64,000 bases of DNA, from contig JANBPK010000852.1 in NCBI GenBank assembly GCA_027579435.1, positions 62,001 through 126,000 on the forward strand, read 5' to 3'. A program made the position numbers and the translations under genes. Origin of the DNA: Candolleomyces eurysporus. Its lineage: Eukaryota > Basidiomycota > Agaricomycetes > Agaricales > Psathyrellaceae. Under the pieces are notes generated by a model, which was not told the DNA's origin, made no database searches, and saw only the letters and a list, made by a program, of their open reading frames with translations. How positions within the stretch are numbered: the first letter of the stretch is position 1; each line of letters opens with the position of its first letter. This document shows positions 1 through 13,851 of the stretch, in pieces.

Positions 1-1766
1 CGTTTCCGAAACAAATTCATATTCGAACATAGGAAGAGGAGAGGTCACAAAGCGCCTCAGATGAATTGTCATATCAGATGCGATGGATGGGAAGCTACAT
101 AAATGAGCCCTTTGTGCACGGTATAAGTTGACAGCTGCGGCACATACCTTCGGACTAGGACAGTGGTCGCCTTCAGGGCAGCTTCTTGGACCAGGTTGTC
201 TGAGATAGGAGATTGAGTGCTGAGTAGTAACAGAATACGCTTTTGCAGGGTGCCATCGAGCTCTTGCAACGCGAGGCAGCATATAGACGCCAATTTCTGA
301 ATCATTGTCAGCTGAACCGCACGGGTCTCGTAAACGACTGATGCATACCAGACTTTCGGACATCGTCTCCCATGCATACGTATCGAGGTTGGGATCCGTA
401 TCCATTTCCTCAATTTGGACCAGAAGATCGCTGAAGCATTGCATAGCATATGCGATGGCACCTCTGATTGTCTGCTTTATGGCCTCATCGTCGATGTTCA
501 GCTCCAAGGCAGTGTTTCTAGNAAAGAGCCGACCACGCTTTGTTGGCGGCAGCGGCCTCGGTGACATACGCACGACTTGCCACGGGGGCAGTCATAGTTT
601 GGGCGAGGACGGTCCACTGGATTTCGAGGATGCAGCAAACCATGAAATAGCCGCTAAGAGGTCGACCCTGGGCGACGTATCGTCGCAGGAAAGTATGGGC
701 ATATCGCAAGATGTCGCTGTCGGGGTGCTCCTTCTGCATGATATCCATCAAGAGCCTGTTGAGACGTTCGATTATGGATGGAGAGCAAAGGTCTTGCAGG
801 TGCAGGGTGAGCGTATTCCAGTGCTTGACTGTCCAGTTGTAGGAGGTAGAGCTAATAGCACGGTAGAGTCCATGGACAGCAGGGTAGAGCTGAGTTAAGA
901 TATTCAAGGCTATGGCCATGAGACGAGCGTTCTATCATAGCAAGAAAGCAACTTACATGAGGAACGGGTGATGTTCTGGACGGTTTGAGAGACAAACTTG
1001 AGAATCGCGGAAACAGCTTGTTCGACGAGAGTAGGGTGGTCGTTTGACAATCGAAGCAGTGCAGAGACTGTTGAAAACACTAGTTGATCTGGCAATGCCC
1101 AGTCTTCCCAAGACAAAGAGGGGTCGAAGTCAATGAAAGGTATGTCTCGAAGAATGTCGAGCAGGGCGGTTATAACTTTGTCCAGCGAAGGCCCGGTTTC
1201 GGGGGTGGAGAAATTGACGACCAGCTCTCCAAACGCAACGTTGCATTGCACACGGGAGGCAGTCTTGGAATAAAATGAGTACGATTTACATCCGAGAACA
1301 TTAGGCGATTGACAGCGCACCATGTAAACTCGCTCCTCCTCGTTGACGTCCGACTCCGCATCTGTTTCTGTGCTTTCTTGAACATCATCGACGATCCTGG
1401 TTTGGACCTTAGAAGCAATCAGCTCCTTCCTCTGTGTTATCGTTGACGGCGATGCGCCATTATTGGCAGCTAGGTCAGAGAGAACCCGCTGGTGGATCTT
1501 AAGTTCAAGGCTAAGAACATGTCAGATGCTTATAGTTTCTGCAAGCGCTTTGAAACATACCAATCCATGCCTATGATATTAAATTATAGAACGTCGCTTG
1601 AGGTATCAATTCTTGAGTTCGACTTCAAGCAGAGTGCTGTGTATATGGTTGTAGCCGCTGGCGATGACGGAGGTGCACACCAAAGGAGCTTTTGGCAGGA
1701 GCGGCTCCCGACCTTCCGAGCCGAGCTCCCCTGATCGCACAAACAACGCGTAAACAAAGGCCCCAA
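1..1766 (-). CDS. Helical-repeat (HEAT/ARM-like) protein, 5' part, runs off the window
   Basis: Reading leftward, at least four coding blocks join through short introns: about 1502-957 (acidic linker, then the segment with LSWEDWALPDQLVF), about 908-369 (long helical segment ending near DLLVQIEEMDTDPNLDTYAW), about 300-154 (KLASICCLALQELDG onward), and more below 69. The intron near 306-368 has clean GTATGC and TTCAG ends. The protein is leucine-rich, with amphipathic helices spaced like HEAT or ARM repeats, which suggests a scaffold or transport-receptor type protein; I do not recognise the family. An n near 522 in a T-run adds one base and breaks the frame; without it the reading runs SRNTALELNIDDEA. 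The 5' exon is uncertain: open frames exist up to about 1766 but no convincing ATG was found. It is divergent from the gene starting at 1843. Confidence 0.5.
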
Positions 1767-2669
1767 ATCTAGGCGCTCGATTTCAGCGCCAAATCACCAA
1801 TAGCTTCCCATCCAGCCCGGCCTTCGAAAGAGCGCCTGCAAAATGTCAAAGAAGATACAAATTGCCGAAGATTTTATTGAGGAATATGGGAGGTATGTGT
1901 GTGACTAGACTTCCCGAATCCTATCGTATGATATTGAGGCTCCTCCGGAGACCCAAGGAAAGCAAGACGAGAGTAACTCGAGGAGCAAGCGGTGAGCTAT
2001 ATTACGTCCCTCTCGAGGTGTACTCGTGCAACAAGCTAATTTCCCGATCTTTCCAAGGCAAGACGGCCCAAAAAGACAGAAAAAGCACCTTATATGCGGA
2101 GGCGCGGAAGCAAAGCGAGAGCATCGTCAAGCAAGGCGTCAGCTTTCTGCAAGTGACTTTTCGGATGCATACGACAGTCTATGTTTACCAACTGACTAAG
2201 CAGGGAGGAGGCGAAAGCAAGGTTGGAAGACCACAGATCCAAGCAAGTGGCGTTCGAAAAGCACCTCGCTGCATATGAACCGTTGTTGGAAGCCCAAGAG
2301 GTATGAGTAACTCGTTTTGGGTTGAATACAAAGCTGAAGTTCGCTATTTAGAGTGTATTTGAAACTCTCATCGCGTTGTACCCACCGATGCTTGAAGACC
2401 TTGGACATAGACGCGCTGAGAGATTGAATGCTGCCAGCAAAATGAGTGAGCTCGTCTCCTTCGTCAACTCAACGGATAGAAGTCAATATATCTGCTATAG
2501 GTCAAACCAACCAGCACAAAAGAGAAGCCTCTCTAAATCAAATCTCTCGAAGCGTCAGAAAAAAAACTGGACGATACAAAACGCAATGCTCATGCAAGTA
2601 CTATTAGTGATCGAGATTTCCAGGTCTCCTGCTAACTCTGTCTTCCAGGAAGCGACCGATTCATCAGCC

Positions 2670-4224
<1,555 letters not shown>

Positions 4225-4384
4225 GGCCGATCAGACGCTTGCCAGAGTAATGAATGTAATGGGTAGAGAAGCAAACGACGTGTTCGGCAGTCGCGTAATC
4301 AGCCTGAGAAGCTGAACCTGCATCCAAGGTGATATCGGCTTGTCCTCTTGCCATCATCATCTCAATCACAGCCCGTCGTTGGCC

Positions 4385-4950
4385 ATGGCGATATTCGGTC
4401 TGTGGGTACGGAATCTCGTCGACCCAGCCTCGCCAACCGCTCATGCACTAGCCCCAGATCATCAACAAGGCCGGTGGTCTGGTTTACCAGAGAAACTTTG
4501 CAGGTGCGGAAACCACTTGCCATGGCAGCGATATTCGACTGAACGGAAATCTCTAGAGGGGCTAGCGCAACTCACATCTAACGAATACTTGGTATTGGCC
4601 GGTACACTCCACGGCATACATGCAATCACGAGCAGGCTATCGCCGACAGAGTCCAGTTCGGGGGCCAATGTAATTGAGGGCGAAACGTTCAAGATGACGA
4701 TCTTCCTCACAGTAACCGGTACGTGCCTCCCAAGCTGCGCTCCAGGCCCTTCTCTGAGCAATTTACAGGGACAAAATTCGTGCTCTTGACATCCTTGAAC
4801 GAAACCATTGCCGAACATATTCTTCAACGAATCTACGAGGCCTACTCTGATGCCGTCATGAAGAATCCTTTCCACACACCAGAAATGCCGATACGAAGCG
4901 AAAAGTTCGAGTCTCGAGTCGGGGCTATCATTGGTTCCGGGCAAACGTGA
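4385..4950 (+). CDS. TRS23: TRAPP complex subunit 4 (Trs23, sybindin family)
   Basis: This is a core subunit of the TRAPP tethering and Rab-GEF complex in ER-Golgi traffic. Four exons: 4385-4405 (MAIFGLW), 4458-4503 (IINKAGGLVYQRNFA), about 4555-4720 (EGLAQLTSNEYLVLAGTLHG to FLTVTG) and about 4769-4950 (TKFVLLTSLNETIAEHILQR to IIGSGQT). The longin-like start, the SNEYLVLAGTLHGIHAITS block and the terminal EAYSDAVMKNPFHTPEMPIR block are typical, and at about 140 residues the length fits the family. The start is fixed by the seven-codon first exon that splices in frame to IINKAG. The preceding strand-opposite gene starts at 4224, so promoters are shared. Confidence 0.92.
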
Positions 4951-5297
4951 TATGCACAAAGTACCCAGCCTTGAAGGAGAGCTTGAAGTCTGAACATCCT
5001 TCACACCTCCGCACTTCAGCCCGCAGCGGCCAAGCTCATTGCCATCTACATGTCCGCAATATCAGAGGCTTCAGATGGACATTGACGCCGTGCTGTGTGG
5101 TATTTCTGGTCTATTCGTCGCATGTATGTAGACACCAATTTCCAAAGATATTGTTCTTTCTGCCCTGCCCTTCGACTCGATCATGTGACAGTAATTTGCA
5201 GAGACGCGTCTGTTANGGGCAATTTTGCCGGATTTCAAAATTCTGGGTCCCCAGCTATTTCTCTTTCTCCCTCCCTTCTCCCTGACCACCTTCTACG
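4951..5297 (+). other. Intergenic region between TRAPPC4 and HOP1
   Basis: 347 bp with no supported gene. It should hold the TRAPPC4 3'UTR and the HOP1 promoter; a C/T-rich run (about 5261-5290) lies directly before the HOP1 ATG, as in many fungal promoters. One n at 5216. Confidence 0.6.
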
Positions 5298-8200
5298 ATG
5301 CCCGGAGTTGGCCAGGCCAATGCGGCCAGCACTCAGCTCGTTACCAGATCCCAGAGCCTCGCTGCTGTCCAGACCCTGTTGCGAGCTGGGCTGTCCTGTA
5401 TCATGTATCTCAGGTATGTCGTACCCAATATGGCGCATATACCCACTCGACTCACACAACTTGGTCACAGGAACCTGCTTCCTGAAGATAATTTCTCAAA
5501 GAGTACGCTGCATATTGACGAGGATCTCGCGGGTTCTCTCTAACACACATAGGTCATTTGACGACGGCTGATGATTCCTTCATGCCTTCTGCTTCTGAGA
5601 CTGATGGAACGCCCCAAAGTCCATCTACGCGGACTCGGGCCAGTGGGATGCACATCATGGTAGGCGCCTCTTGTTTATGTCTCACATATCTTATATGCCG
5701 CCTAGACCTTGACGAGGGGGTATACCGAAGAGGCAGACCGCCTCTTGAATTATTTGGTGCGTCGTGTTGATATGGCATATAGGACTCTCACCGAAAATGG
5801 CTGGTCTAGGAAAATGGCATATTCGACGCTCTACAGAAGCGATATCTTCGTAGCTTCATTTTTGCCATTTACTTGGTACGCTCCTCCTCCAATCCGCATT
5901 CACTGCGACTCAAGTATATGCTATAGGACAACAACGACCCGACAAAGTATTTCTTCCCCTGCTCGTGCAGTCTCACCCACTGACATCTGCCACAGTATCG
6001 TTGAGGCATATACATTCAATTTCAAAGTGAGTCGCTTTCCGTTCGATTTTCGCATCTACTCATGGTCTGATATCAACAAAAGTACCACACCATTCCAGGG
6101 ACGGACGCAGCCATTCCAATCATGTCACTTGGTGAAGACCTGCAGAGAATGTCGATCGATGGTAGCAAAAGGCCTGTTGACCCTGTTGCGGAGGCGATAC
6201 AGATGGGCAGGGTTCCAACAATGCGTGAAGTTAGAAAGAGCGTAAAGGTGCCAATCTTCTTTATCCTTAAATCCACTCTCTGACGCTTCGAACTAGACTA
6301 TGATCAAAACTTTAATCCAGGCTATTACTCACATGGAAGAACTCCCTCGTACGTCGCGTCATACCTATCGCTCATGATCGTTGCCTTAGCAGAGTCACGA
6401 CCTAGGGCGTCGTTTTGCAACATTCAAACTCTTTTACACCGACGAAGTGCCCGCTGATTACGAGCCTCCCAATTTTCAAGCTGGGGACGAACAGAAGGAC
6501 AGGTGGTATTTTATGACCCATAACCTCGAGGAAGTACCAGATCGATTCAGCGTAGGAACCGTGAATTGCGGATACCACTCGTATGTCTAAGGTTCCTCGA
6601 ATTTGACTGAATCGCTGAAGCAGTATGTTCCTAGCGTCAATGTCAAGGTTACTTCAATTGCCACCTATCTTCCTGGGCCCGCCAAAGATGACAATCTTCC
6701 GTTCACTGGAACCGTACCCGGTGCTGCTATCAAAGGGATGGAACGACCTCGGCTTACACCCAAAGAAGAGGCACTCGTATCCGCCAGACAGGCTGAAGAG
6801 CAACAGGAAGATGCGCACGCAAGGAGTCTTGTTTGGTCAACTGAGCAAGATGTCGATATCTGCGATGCCGACGCCGACGGTGAAGACGACCCCGACTATG
6901 TGAAGACCGCCGACGGCGTTTTCGTGCCTTACGTTCCGCTAGGAATGAGAAACAAAGACGGAGAAATTGAAACTATGCCGGTGCAAGCTTTGCCTACCGA
7001 AACTCAGCAAGAGGCCCAATTTGCTGGGATGTCTGAACAAATCCCGACGCGATTGAAGGACATGGTAAGTAAAATCAAATTAAATACACTCGGCCGTCTC
7101 TGAAGGTCCTTTTAGAACGAAGAAGAGAAACTGAAAGGAATGCCGTTGGCGGAAACTCAACCTCTTCTAGAGACGCAGCCGCTCTCACTGGAGGGTCAGA
7201 CTCATGCATCGTTTACCTTCAATCTTGACAAGCAACCGCAAAAAGCTCTACCTGCTGCCGCTAGTCTTCCGCCGTCTAACCTCGCCATGGAATTGGAGTC
7301 TCCCATGTCTAGTNGTCCCTCCAAGCCCTATCGTCCAGTACAGCCAAAGCAAGTCTGCCCGGCTTCATCAGCGTCAAGAGTCGATACATCAAGACATGGA
7401 AATGCTCAGTAAGTCCGGCCATGCCAAGTATCGCTCACTTTTACTTAATGGGATTTCAGATCTCGAGACGCAGGTGGACGACGTAGATTCTCAGATGATA
7501 GATTCTATCCAGTCGTTCAGTCCGAAGGCTCCCAATGCTCCGACGACCGACCCTATCGAAAGTCGAGCTTCTTCCCTAGTGGCTGTCGCACCGCCGGGTC
7601 CTGTCAAAGACGTCGGCCTCGAGTGTGATTGCAGTATCAAAGTAAGTGCAGTTGGAAGATGGTTCCCTCTTTAAACTGACTGATATCATGTAGGAAGAAG
7701 ACGAGACCTGCTTTTGCGAAGGTGGGTGCGGTAGATGGTATCATGTGTGGTGCATGGGGTAAGGCGCTTTCTACTTTGATATAACGCCATTGACAGACTG
7801 AACCGTCTAGCTTTCATTCAACGGATGATCCAAGAATGCCGGCTAAATTCATTTGCTTCGACTGCCGGCTCAAGGCGGACGTCGTATCTTGGATGATAAT
7901 CAAGGAGTGTCTCTATCCGAGGATCATGGAGAAGTATAGAGATTTCGTGACTTTCAGGTATGCCCTGTCTTCGTCTCGTCCTCATGGTGTGTCTGACTGG
8001 GCCCGGTTTATATAGACGTGCGATCAAAGTCGCGGAGAATTCAAAGGCTATCACTCCCGTGGATTTTGCTAAATCCTTTGGTATGACGTTCAAATGATCA
8101 GCAGTGCACTGTATCCTCAACTTGGCATATCCAGATGGTAACACTTCCCTCGCACGCCAACTTTTGAAACAGCTCCAGGAAGAAGGTGGCGATTCAGCCG

Positions 8201-8715
8201 ACTCCTGCAGACAACTTCGCTCACGATCACTTTTAGGATTCATTCAATTGCTGACCACGACAATCGACCAATTCGGGATGACCATTGAAACTCGAGGGAC
8301 TAAGACCAAGGGGAAGGATAAGAAAACAAGAGCGAGGAAAAACGTACAGAAGACGCGCTACGGATTCAACAAGAATCTCAAATCGCAGCAGAAGTACAGA
8401 GATTATTTCACTCCCGAGCAGGAGGTAGAAAGCAGGATGCTTGGTTTGGACGACTATGTATGCTTTCTTCATTTTTCTCCTTCTTTACTCTGATTTCTAA
8501 TTGATGCGCGGTTATAACAGAGAAAGTTCAGAACCGAGAACGATCGGCGTATTGCCCCGCGCCAGCCACTTGCTGAGACACAGACACAGGAAGAGACGCA
8601 GATTCAGACGATTCGTGAACCCATTCAAAAGCGAGTACCCGACTCGGACGATATGGAGCGACCTTCGAAGAAGATGAAGATTTCCCTGGCCCTTGGGATC
8701 GACCTTGCTGAGTGA
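5298..8715 (+). CDS. HOP1: Meiotic chromosome-axis protein Hop1 (HORMA plus PHD finger)
   Basis: The product would act on meiotic chromosome axes, promoting interhomologue recombination and checkpoint signalling. The ATG at 5298 opens MPGVGQANAASTQLVTRSQS. The N-terminal third reads as a HORMA domain: LAAVQTLLRAGLSCIMYLRN, MTLTRGYTEEADRLLNYLEN, ALQKRYLRSFIFAIYLDN, YTFNFKYHTIPG. The middle is acidic and low complexity. A Cys/His cluster follows (CDCSIKEEDETCFCEGGCGR, then WYHVWCMGF and FICFDCRLKAD), a PHD-type zinc finger as in yeast Hop1, and then a probable winged-helix region and a basic tail ending MKISLALGIDLAE. There are more than ten short introns. The n at 7314 adds a base: dropping it joins MELESPMSS to VPPSPIVQYSQSK in one frame. 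Expression is presumably meiotic (family knowledge, not seen). Confidence 0.88.
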
Positions 8716-9190
8716 ACGGACGTACGTTCGGGAGCTTGCCCTAAACTAGGATCATGTGACCGTCCGGGTTTATATAGCCGGCCAATTCTTTGCCTTTTTC
8801 CTCACCCCTCTCGGTTCTTTTTTCGTCAGTTATGTTTATTGGCTTGACGAGCGTCGCTGGGAGGAACTCGCAGGAGATGAAGTAATGGTGCATGGCATAG
8901 ACTACACCTCCGTATCCCCCAATCACAGCTATCCCACTGCGTCCTTGGGTTCGTTAGCGTGGTGCACATTCTTTCTTACATTACTTGCTGTATTGCTGTT
9001 GTATTATTACTGCTTTCGAATATCATGTATGGTTCCAGAGAATTCCAGTGAAATGTCAACGTTTGAGCTTTTGAATGGTCAAAAAGCAGAAATGATGTTT
9101 GGAATGGCAGGATTCGTAATCGTTCCTCGGACTTGCTCAATACCATTTCCATCGTTCGAGGGACTCTGGCTTTGACGACCACCATCCAAA
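8716..9190 (+). other. Intergenic region HOP1-DOA1
   Basis: 475 bp. An open frame (8756-9175) runs through it and would give hydrophobic stretches, but it starts right after the HOP1 stop, has T-rich composition and shows no family motif, so I treat the segment as 3'UTR plus promoter. Confidence 0.5.
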
Positions 9191-12100
9191 ATGCCTTACA
9201 AGCTATCTGCGACGCTACTTCGCCATAGTTCAGATGTGAGTTGCACGTAGAGATCGCTACCGAGTATAACAACTGATCCTGATATCTGCGGCGCAGGTGC
9301 GAGGGGTGGCCTCACCCACAAACGACCTTGTCCTATCAGTTTCTCGAGATACAAAGGCGGTTGTATGGAACCGATCTTCAACGGACGGCAAAGACTTCAA
9401 CCCAGACCATACCCTGCAAGCTGGATCCCGCTATGTGAACTCTGTGGCCTATATCCAACCAACAGATGACGCACCCAAGGGTAAGGACGCCGTCCCTTTA
9501 CACGCGTCATCGGATCACTTAAAATTATGGCTCGCTCTCAACAGGCTATATCGTTACCGGAGGGCAGGACACCGTGATCAACATATTCAACCTCGCAAAC
9601 CCTCGAAACGATCCTGACTATTCGCTGCTCGGGCATTCAGAGAACGTTTGTACGTTGGATGTGAACGCCGCAGGCACCATCATCTCAGGATCTTGGGATA
9701 AGTGAGTTCTCTATATCGATTTTCCGTATGCAAACCGTGATGGACGTTCACGAAGAACAGCTAAAGTTTGGAAGAATTTCTCGCTGGCGTATGATTTGAA
9801 GGGACACGAGTATTCGGTTTGGGCGGTGTTGGCTTTGGATGAGGATCAGTATCTCACCGGTGAGCTCCTTCCGATAGTTGTTTCCAGAGGTCCGATGTTG
9901 AATTTTCTTTGATAGGCTCTGCGGACAAGACTATTCGATTGTGGAAGCAACACAAATCCGTTCAGACGTTCCGAGGTCACCAAGATGCCGTCCGTGGACT
10001 AGCAGTCGTGCCAGATCTAGGATTCGCCTCTTGCTCCAATGATAGGTGCGGGTTTGATTGTGAACCGTGGCTCGCTGCCCCGCTGACGCTCGTGTTATAG
10101 CGAAGTTCGCGTCTGGACTCTCGGAGGAGATCTTATCTACAGTCTCTCGGGCCACACGTCCTTCGTGTACAGCCTTTCTGTGCTTCCAAATGGCAATATC
10201 GTCTCTTCCGGCGAGGATAGGACAGTGAGGGTATGGGAAGGTACGTCCTGCTTCACTATTTTTGCACTGGACCAGGTCTTAACCAAGTGTAGGCGACGAA
10301 TGTGTCCAAACCATTGTTCACCCCGCCATATCGGTCTGGTCTGTATCCAGCATGCCCAACGGTGATATTGTTACTGGTGCTAGTGACGGCGTCGTCCGCG
10401 TCTTTTCAGCGGTCGACGGCAGATGGGCGTCCGAAGCAGATTTGAAGGAGTACGATGGTCAAGTGGCCAGCCAAGCCCTGCCTGCGCAGCAAATTGGGGA
10501 TGTCAAGAAGAGCGATCTGCCTGGTCCAGAGGCGCTTTCTACACCTGGTAAGGAAATGCACCGCAAAGCAAAGTCATTTCTAATCGGTTATTAGGGCGAA
10601 AGGCTGGAGAAGTGAAGATGATTAAGAGGGGCGATGTCGTTGAAGCCCACCAAGTGCGCTCCTTTGGGCTTATCTGAGGCTTCTGATCATTCTGACAAAA
10701 AGACAGTGGGATAACGCAAGCTCTTCATGGCAAAAGATTGGTGATGTCGTCGACGCTGTTGGTCAAGGACGAAAGCAACTCTATCAAGGCAAAGAATACG
10801 ACTACGTATTCGATGTCGATATTCAAGATGGCGTTCCACCGCTGAAGCTCCCTTACAATGTCACTGGTGGGAGATTTCTCTTTGAGGTCACTAACTAGTT
10901 GCTCAATATGCTTTCAGAGAATCCTTACGCTGCAGCCCAACGCTTCCTCCAAAACAATGAACTTGAGATGACATACATTGACCAGGTTGTGAAGTTCATT
11001 GAAACGAACACTGCTGGAGTAAACTTGGGCTCGGGGAATGACGAATACCGGGATCCTTTCACTGGTATGCCGGGCCTTTAGTTGAAGTCGAAGAGACGCT
11101 CATTCTTTAATAGGTGCCTCAAGGTATAGAAGTAATGACTCTTCTGCGCAGAACGCCCCGGCCACCGAGTACATGGATCCATTCACTGGAGCGTCACGCT
11201 ACAGAGCCCAGCCTGGTCCTCCAGTAGCCTCAGCACCGAACAGCAACCTGTCTGATCCATTCACTGGTGCGTCAAGATACAGTGGTCCCCCAGCTCCGGC
11301 ACCGGTCTCGTCGCCTCCTTCACAGAAGATCCTTCCTGTCGTATGTGTTCTGATCGTTTTACTGGGATTCCTCGTGCTCATGCAATAATCTACTTCAGTC
11401 CAAGTTATTCAACTTCAAGCAGGCGAACATCTCAGCGATGCAAGCAAAGCTCTCTGAGTTCAATGGAGCGCTGCAGCATGAAATTGTATGTGGCGATTTC
11501 TCTCTCTCTCATAACCTGAGCTTCTAGTTAAAACCTTTTCTCAGTCTACGTCCTCACTTGCGATGTATCCAACAGAAGTTTCCTCGTTTGACGATATATT
11601 TGCCCATCTCAAGCCCTTGACCGAATCTCCGCCAAGACAGCCATCCAATCCGCTAACACCTACCCACATCGAGCACGTAATTTCGGTTCTGGAGAGGTGG
11701 CCTGCCTCGCAGCGATTCCCTGGTGCGCAAATATTGTGCTACCCTTTCGTCTGGTACTTAAACTATCGGCGCTTTAGTGATTGACCTTGGACGACTTCTC
11801 CTCGGGTTCTCCCCCGGCGTATTCAGCACTTCCCAAGTGAAAGAGAAGTTCATTGAAGCGTTGTTCAAAGCATCGGAGTGGGATGTCCCATGGACCTCGC
11901 CTCTGCCCAAGGCCCGAGAGACCAACATTTTGTTGCTGTTCAGGAGTTTGGCGAACGCTTTCCAGGAGGGGACAAAATTGGACAATACCTGGCTTGTCAA
12001 GGTAGGTCGTGTTGAGCTCGGTGATCCACAAAACTCAGAATAATCTTCTAATTGAATTCAGTTGTTCGAGAGCTTGGGTCACGCTCCGTATACACTCTTG

Positions 12101-12591
12101 AACAAGAACCAGAGGGTCGCTCTTACAACGGTGCTTTTCAAGTATGTCTCGCCGCCGCTGGTTTCTGTTCTCTCGCTGATTTTCTGGCCTTAGTATCTCT
12201 TGCGTTGGCCTGTCGTCTCCCCTTGACAGCGGTATTCGGGGTCAACTCTTGACCGCTTTGCTCAGCGTGCGTTTAGGTCTTCCTTAGTACCAAGTCAAAC
12301 TTGATTGACTGAGATATGTCGAATAGGTGTTGTCGTCAGAGACGACTGATTCGGAAGCTGCTTACCGCACACTCGTCGCGATTGGGAACATTGTGAGTAT
12401 CCTTAGAATTACAGCTGTATGTTACCACTGACATCAAGCGTCTCAGGCCCACGTCTCGAAGCAATCCGGCAGCGTGCTTGGGGGAGCTGAGGCGGGGCAG
12501 CTGAAGCAGCTGCTCCGCACTGTGGCTTCGACTTTCCCTGAAGATCGTGTCCGTGGCATTTCGGCGGAAATCTTTGTTCTTCTTGTCTGAA
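9191..12591 (+). CDS. DOA1: Doa1/Ufd3/PLAA: WD40-PFU-PUL ubiquitin-binding Cdc48 cofactor
   Basis: The family binds ubiquitin and Cdc48/p97 and works in proteasomal, mitochondrial and endosomal ubiquitin handling. Short exon 1 (MPYKLSATLLRHSSD) splices to VRGVASPTNDLVLSVSRD. Seven WD40 repeats follow (for example GYIVTGGQDTVINIFNL, TIISGSWDKTAKVWKNF, LTGSADKTIRLWKQH, IVSSGEDRTVRVWEG). The PFU domain is seen as EVKMIKRGDVVEAHQWD to YDYVFDVDIQDG and NPYAAAQRFLQNNEL. A linker has three DPFTGASRY motifs (about 11050-11285). The PUL domain has armadillo-like helices from FNFKQANISAMQAKLSEFNG to the end (ISAEIFVLL). Order and length (roughly 800 residues) match the family. There are many 50-60 nt introns, and no frame damage was seen. 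Confidence 0.93.
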
Positions 12592-12891
12592 CCCTGGTGG
12601 CTTCGTCTGACTGCCCCAGTGTATGTTCGTTCGTCTCAAGTTTAAGGAATCTCTGCTAGACTTCTCCCTTCTGGCTTTATGTGTTGTGGACTCGAGAAAA
12701 GATTGTATTATTAGTGTCTTGTATAGGATTGTTGTTAAAGGTGACGGGGCCAAGAATTCTATTACACAAACAACCCCCCGAAAACCCGATGACGGAACGG
12801 CCCTCTGGTTGTGTATTGACTCATAAACTGCTGTGATCGCGATTCGGCGCCATTGTTCCAACTATCCCTCACAGCTTCTCTGTATCATATC
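12592..12891 (+). other. Intergenic region DOA1-PGAM gene
   Basis: 300 bp holding the DOA1 3'UTR and the promoter of the histidine-phosphatase gene. No gene or repeat seen. Confidence 0.6.
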
Positions 12892-13707
12892 ATGGTGACC
12901 CTACTGAAGGTGTATATCGTTCGACACGGTGAAACGGCGGCCAACAAGGACGGTGTAATCCAAGGGCAGCTGGACACGCAACTAAACGAAGAAGGGATCA
13001 GACAAGCTGGGTTGCTTGCTGAGAGACTGAAAGATGTCCCGTTTCGTCTAGCTTTTACAAGTGACTTGCAACGGGCAAGGAAGGTCAGTATACTTTCTAC
13101 GGATAGAGATGGAGCACGCTTTCATCTGAATCCTTGGATGTTAGACAGCTGAAATAGTGTTGGCTCACCATCCTGGTGTTGAATTGCAAGAGAGGAAGGA
13201 ACTCCGAGAACGAGTGCGTCTTCACTTTTAATTAATAGAATGGGTGTCCTGATGAGGCCGTTCTAGTTCATGGGAAGCCTTCAAGGTACCAAACTTCCTT
13301 CCCAGGTCCGGAAAGCAGCCTTGCGAAATGAGGATTCCATCGAGACGGGCGACCAAATGAGGGAACGAGCGATTGCTTGGTGGAACGAGGCAATCATACC
13401 TGTGGCTAAGCAACGGCTCAAGGAACATGGACATGGGCAGACAATCGAGCCTCTCAACGTCTTGGCCGCTTCGCACGGAGGTCTGATAGCTATCTTCACC
13501 AATGCTGCTGTTTTGGAGGGCTTGGCTGAGGCAGCGCCTGGAGTCGGATTTGGACGGTGCTGGAATACCGCTATTTCGATAATTGAGGTCGATGAGAGCT
13601 TGAAGGGAAGGATTGTCAAGTATGGAGATATTTCACATTTGCTGCAGCGGAAGGTCGACGTCGTGGACACGAACGTCGACGAGGTAGAGACGGATAGCGC
13701 AGTCTAA
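12892..13707 (+). CDS. Histidine phosphatase superfamily (phosphoglycerate-mutase-like) protein
   Basis: Small phosphatase or mutase of the branch-1 histidine phosphatase superfamily. The ATG at 12892 gives MVTLLKVYIVRHGETAANKD, with the RHG motif whose His forms the phospho-enzyme; LAFTSDLQRARK is the usual next block. Exon 2 (TAEIVLAHHPGVELQERKEL) and exon 3 (FMGSLQGTKLPSQVRKAALR) follow through two short introns. The second catalytic His lies in VLAASHGGLIAIF. At about 235 residues it resembles TIGAR or fructose-2,6-bisphosphatase-like and broad-specificity phosphatases rather than glycolytic mutase; the substrate cannot be told from the sequence. Confidence 0.88.
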
Positions 13708-13851
13708 TAGGATCATGGATTTATGCCCGTAGAGATGTTTGTTACGTAAGCATCAGGCCTGCGGCTCCATGGTCAATATGCGGTTCGTACTGTTCATCCT
13801 CTTTCATGCATCTCTGTACCTCCCACCGTCGTTAGAGATAAGTTCAAAGCC

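Noticed and set aside
1..1766. Naming the first gene as TTI1 or another specific HEAT protein
   Set aside because: Helical-repeat character is visible but no diagnostic motif could be recalled with certainty, and most of the gene lies outside the window.
2560..2605. Possible frameshift in the A-run of the coiled-coil gene
   Set aside because: The long frame continues in phase and splices cleanly to the last exon ending KQLVRF, so no error is needed.
4462..5004. 180-codon minus-strand frame opposite TRAPPC4
   Set aside because: It mirrors the TRAPPC4 exons, which have clear family motifs; the antisense frame has none.
8756..9175. 140-codon open frame between HOP1 and DOA1 with hydrophobic stretches
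   Set aside because: No family motif, begins in the HOP1 3'UTR, T-rich composition explains the hydrophobicity, and it ends just before the DOA1 ATG.
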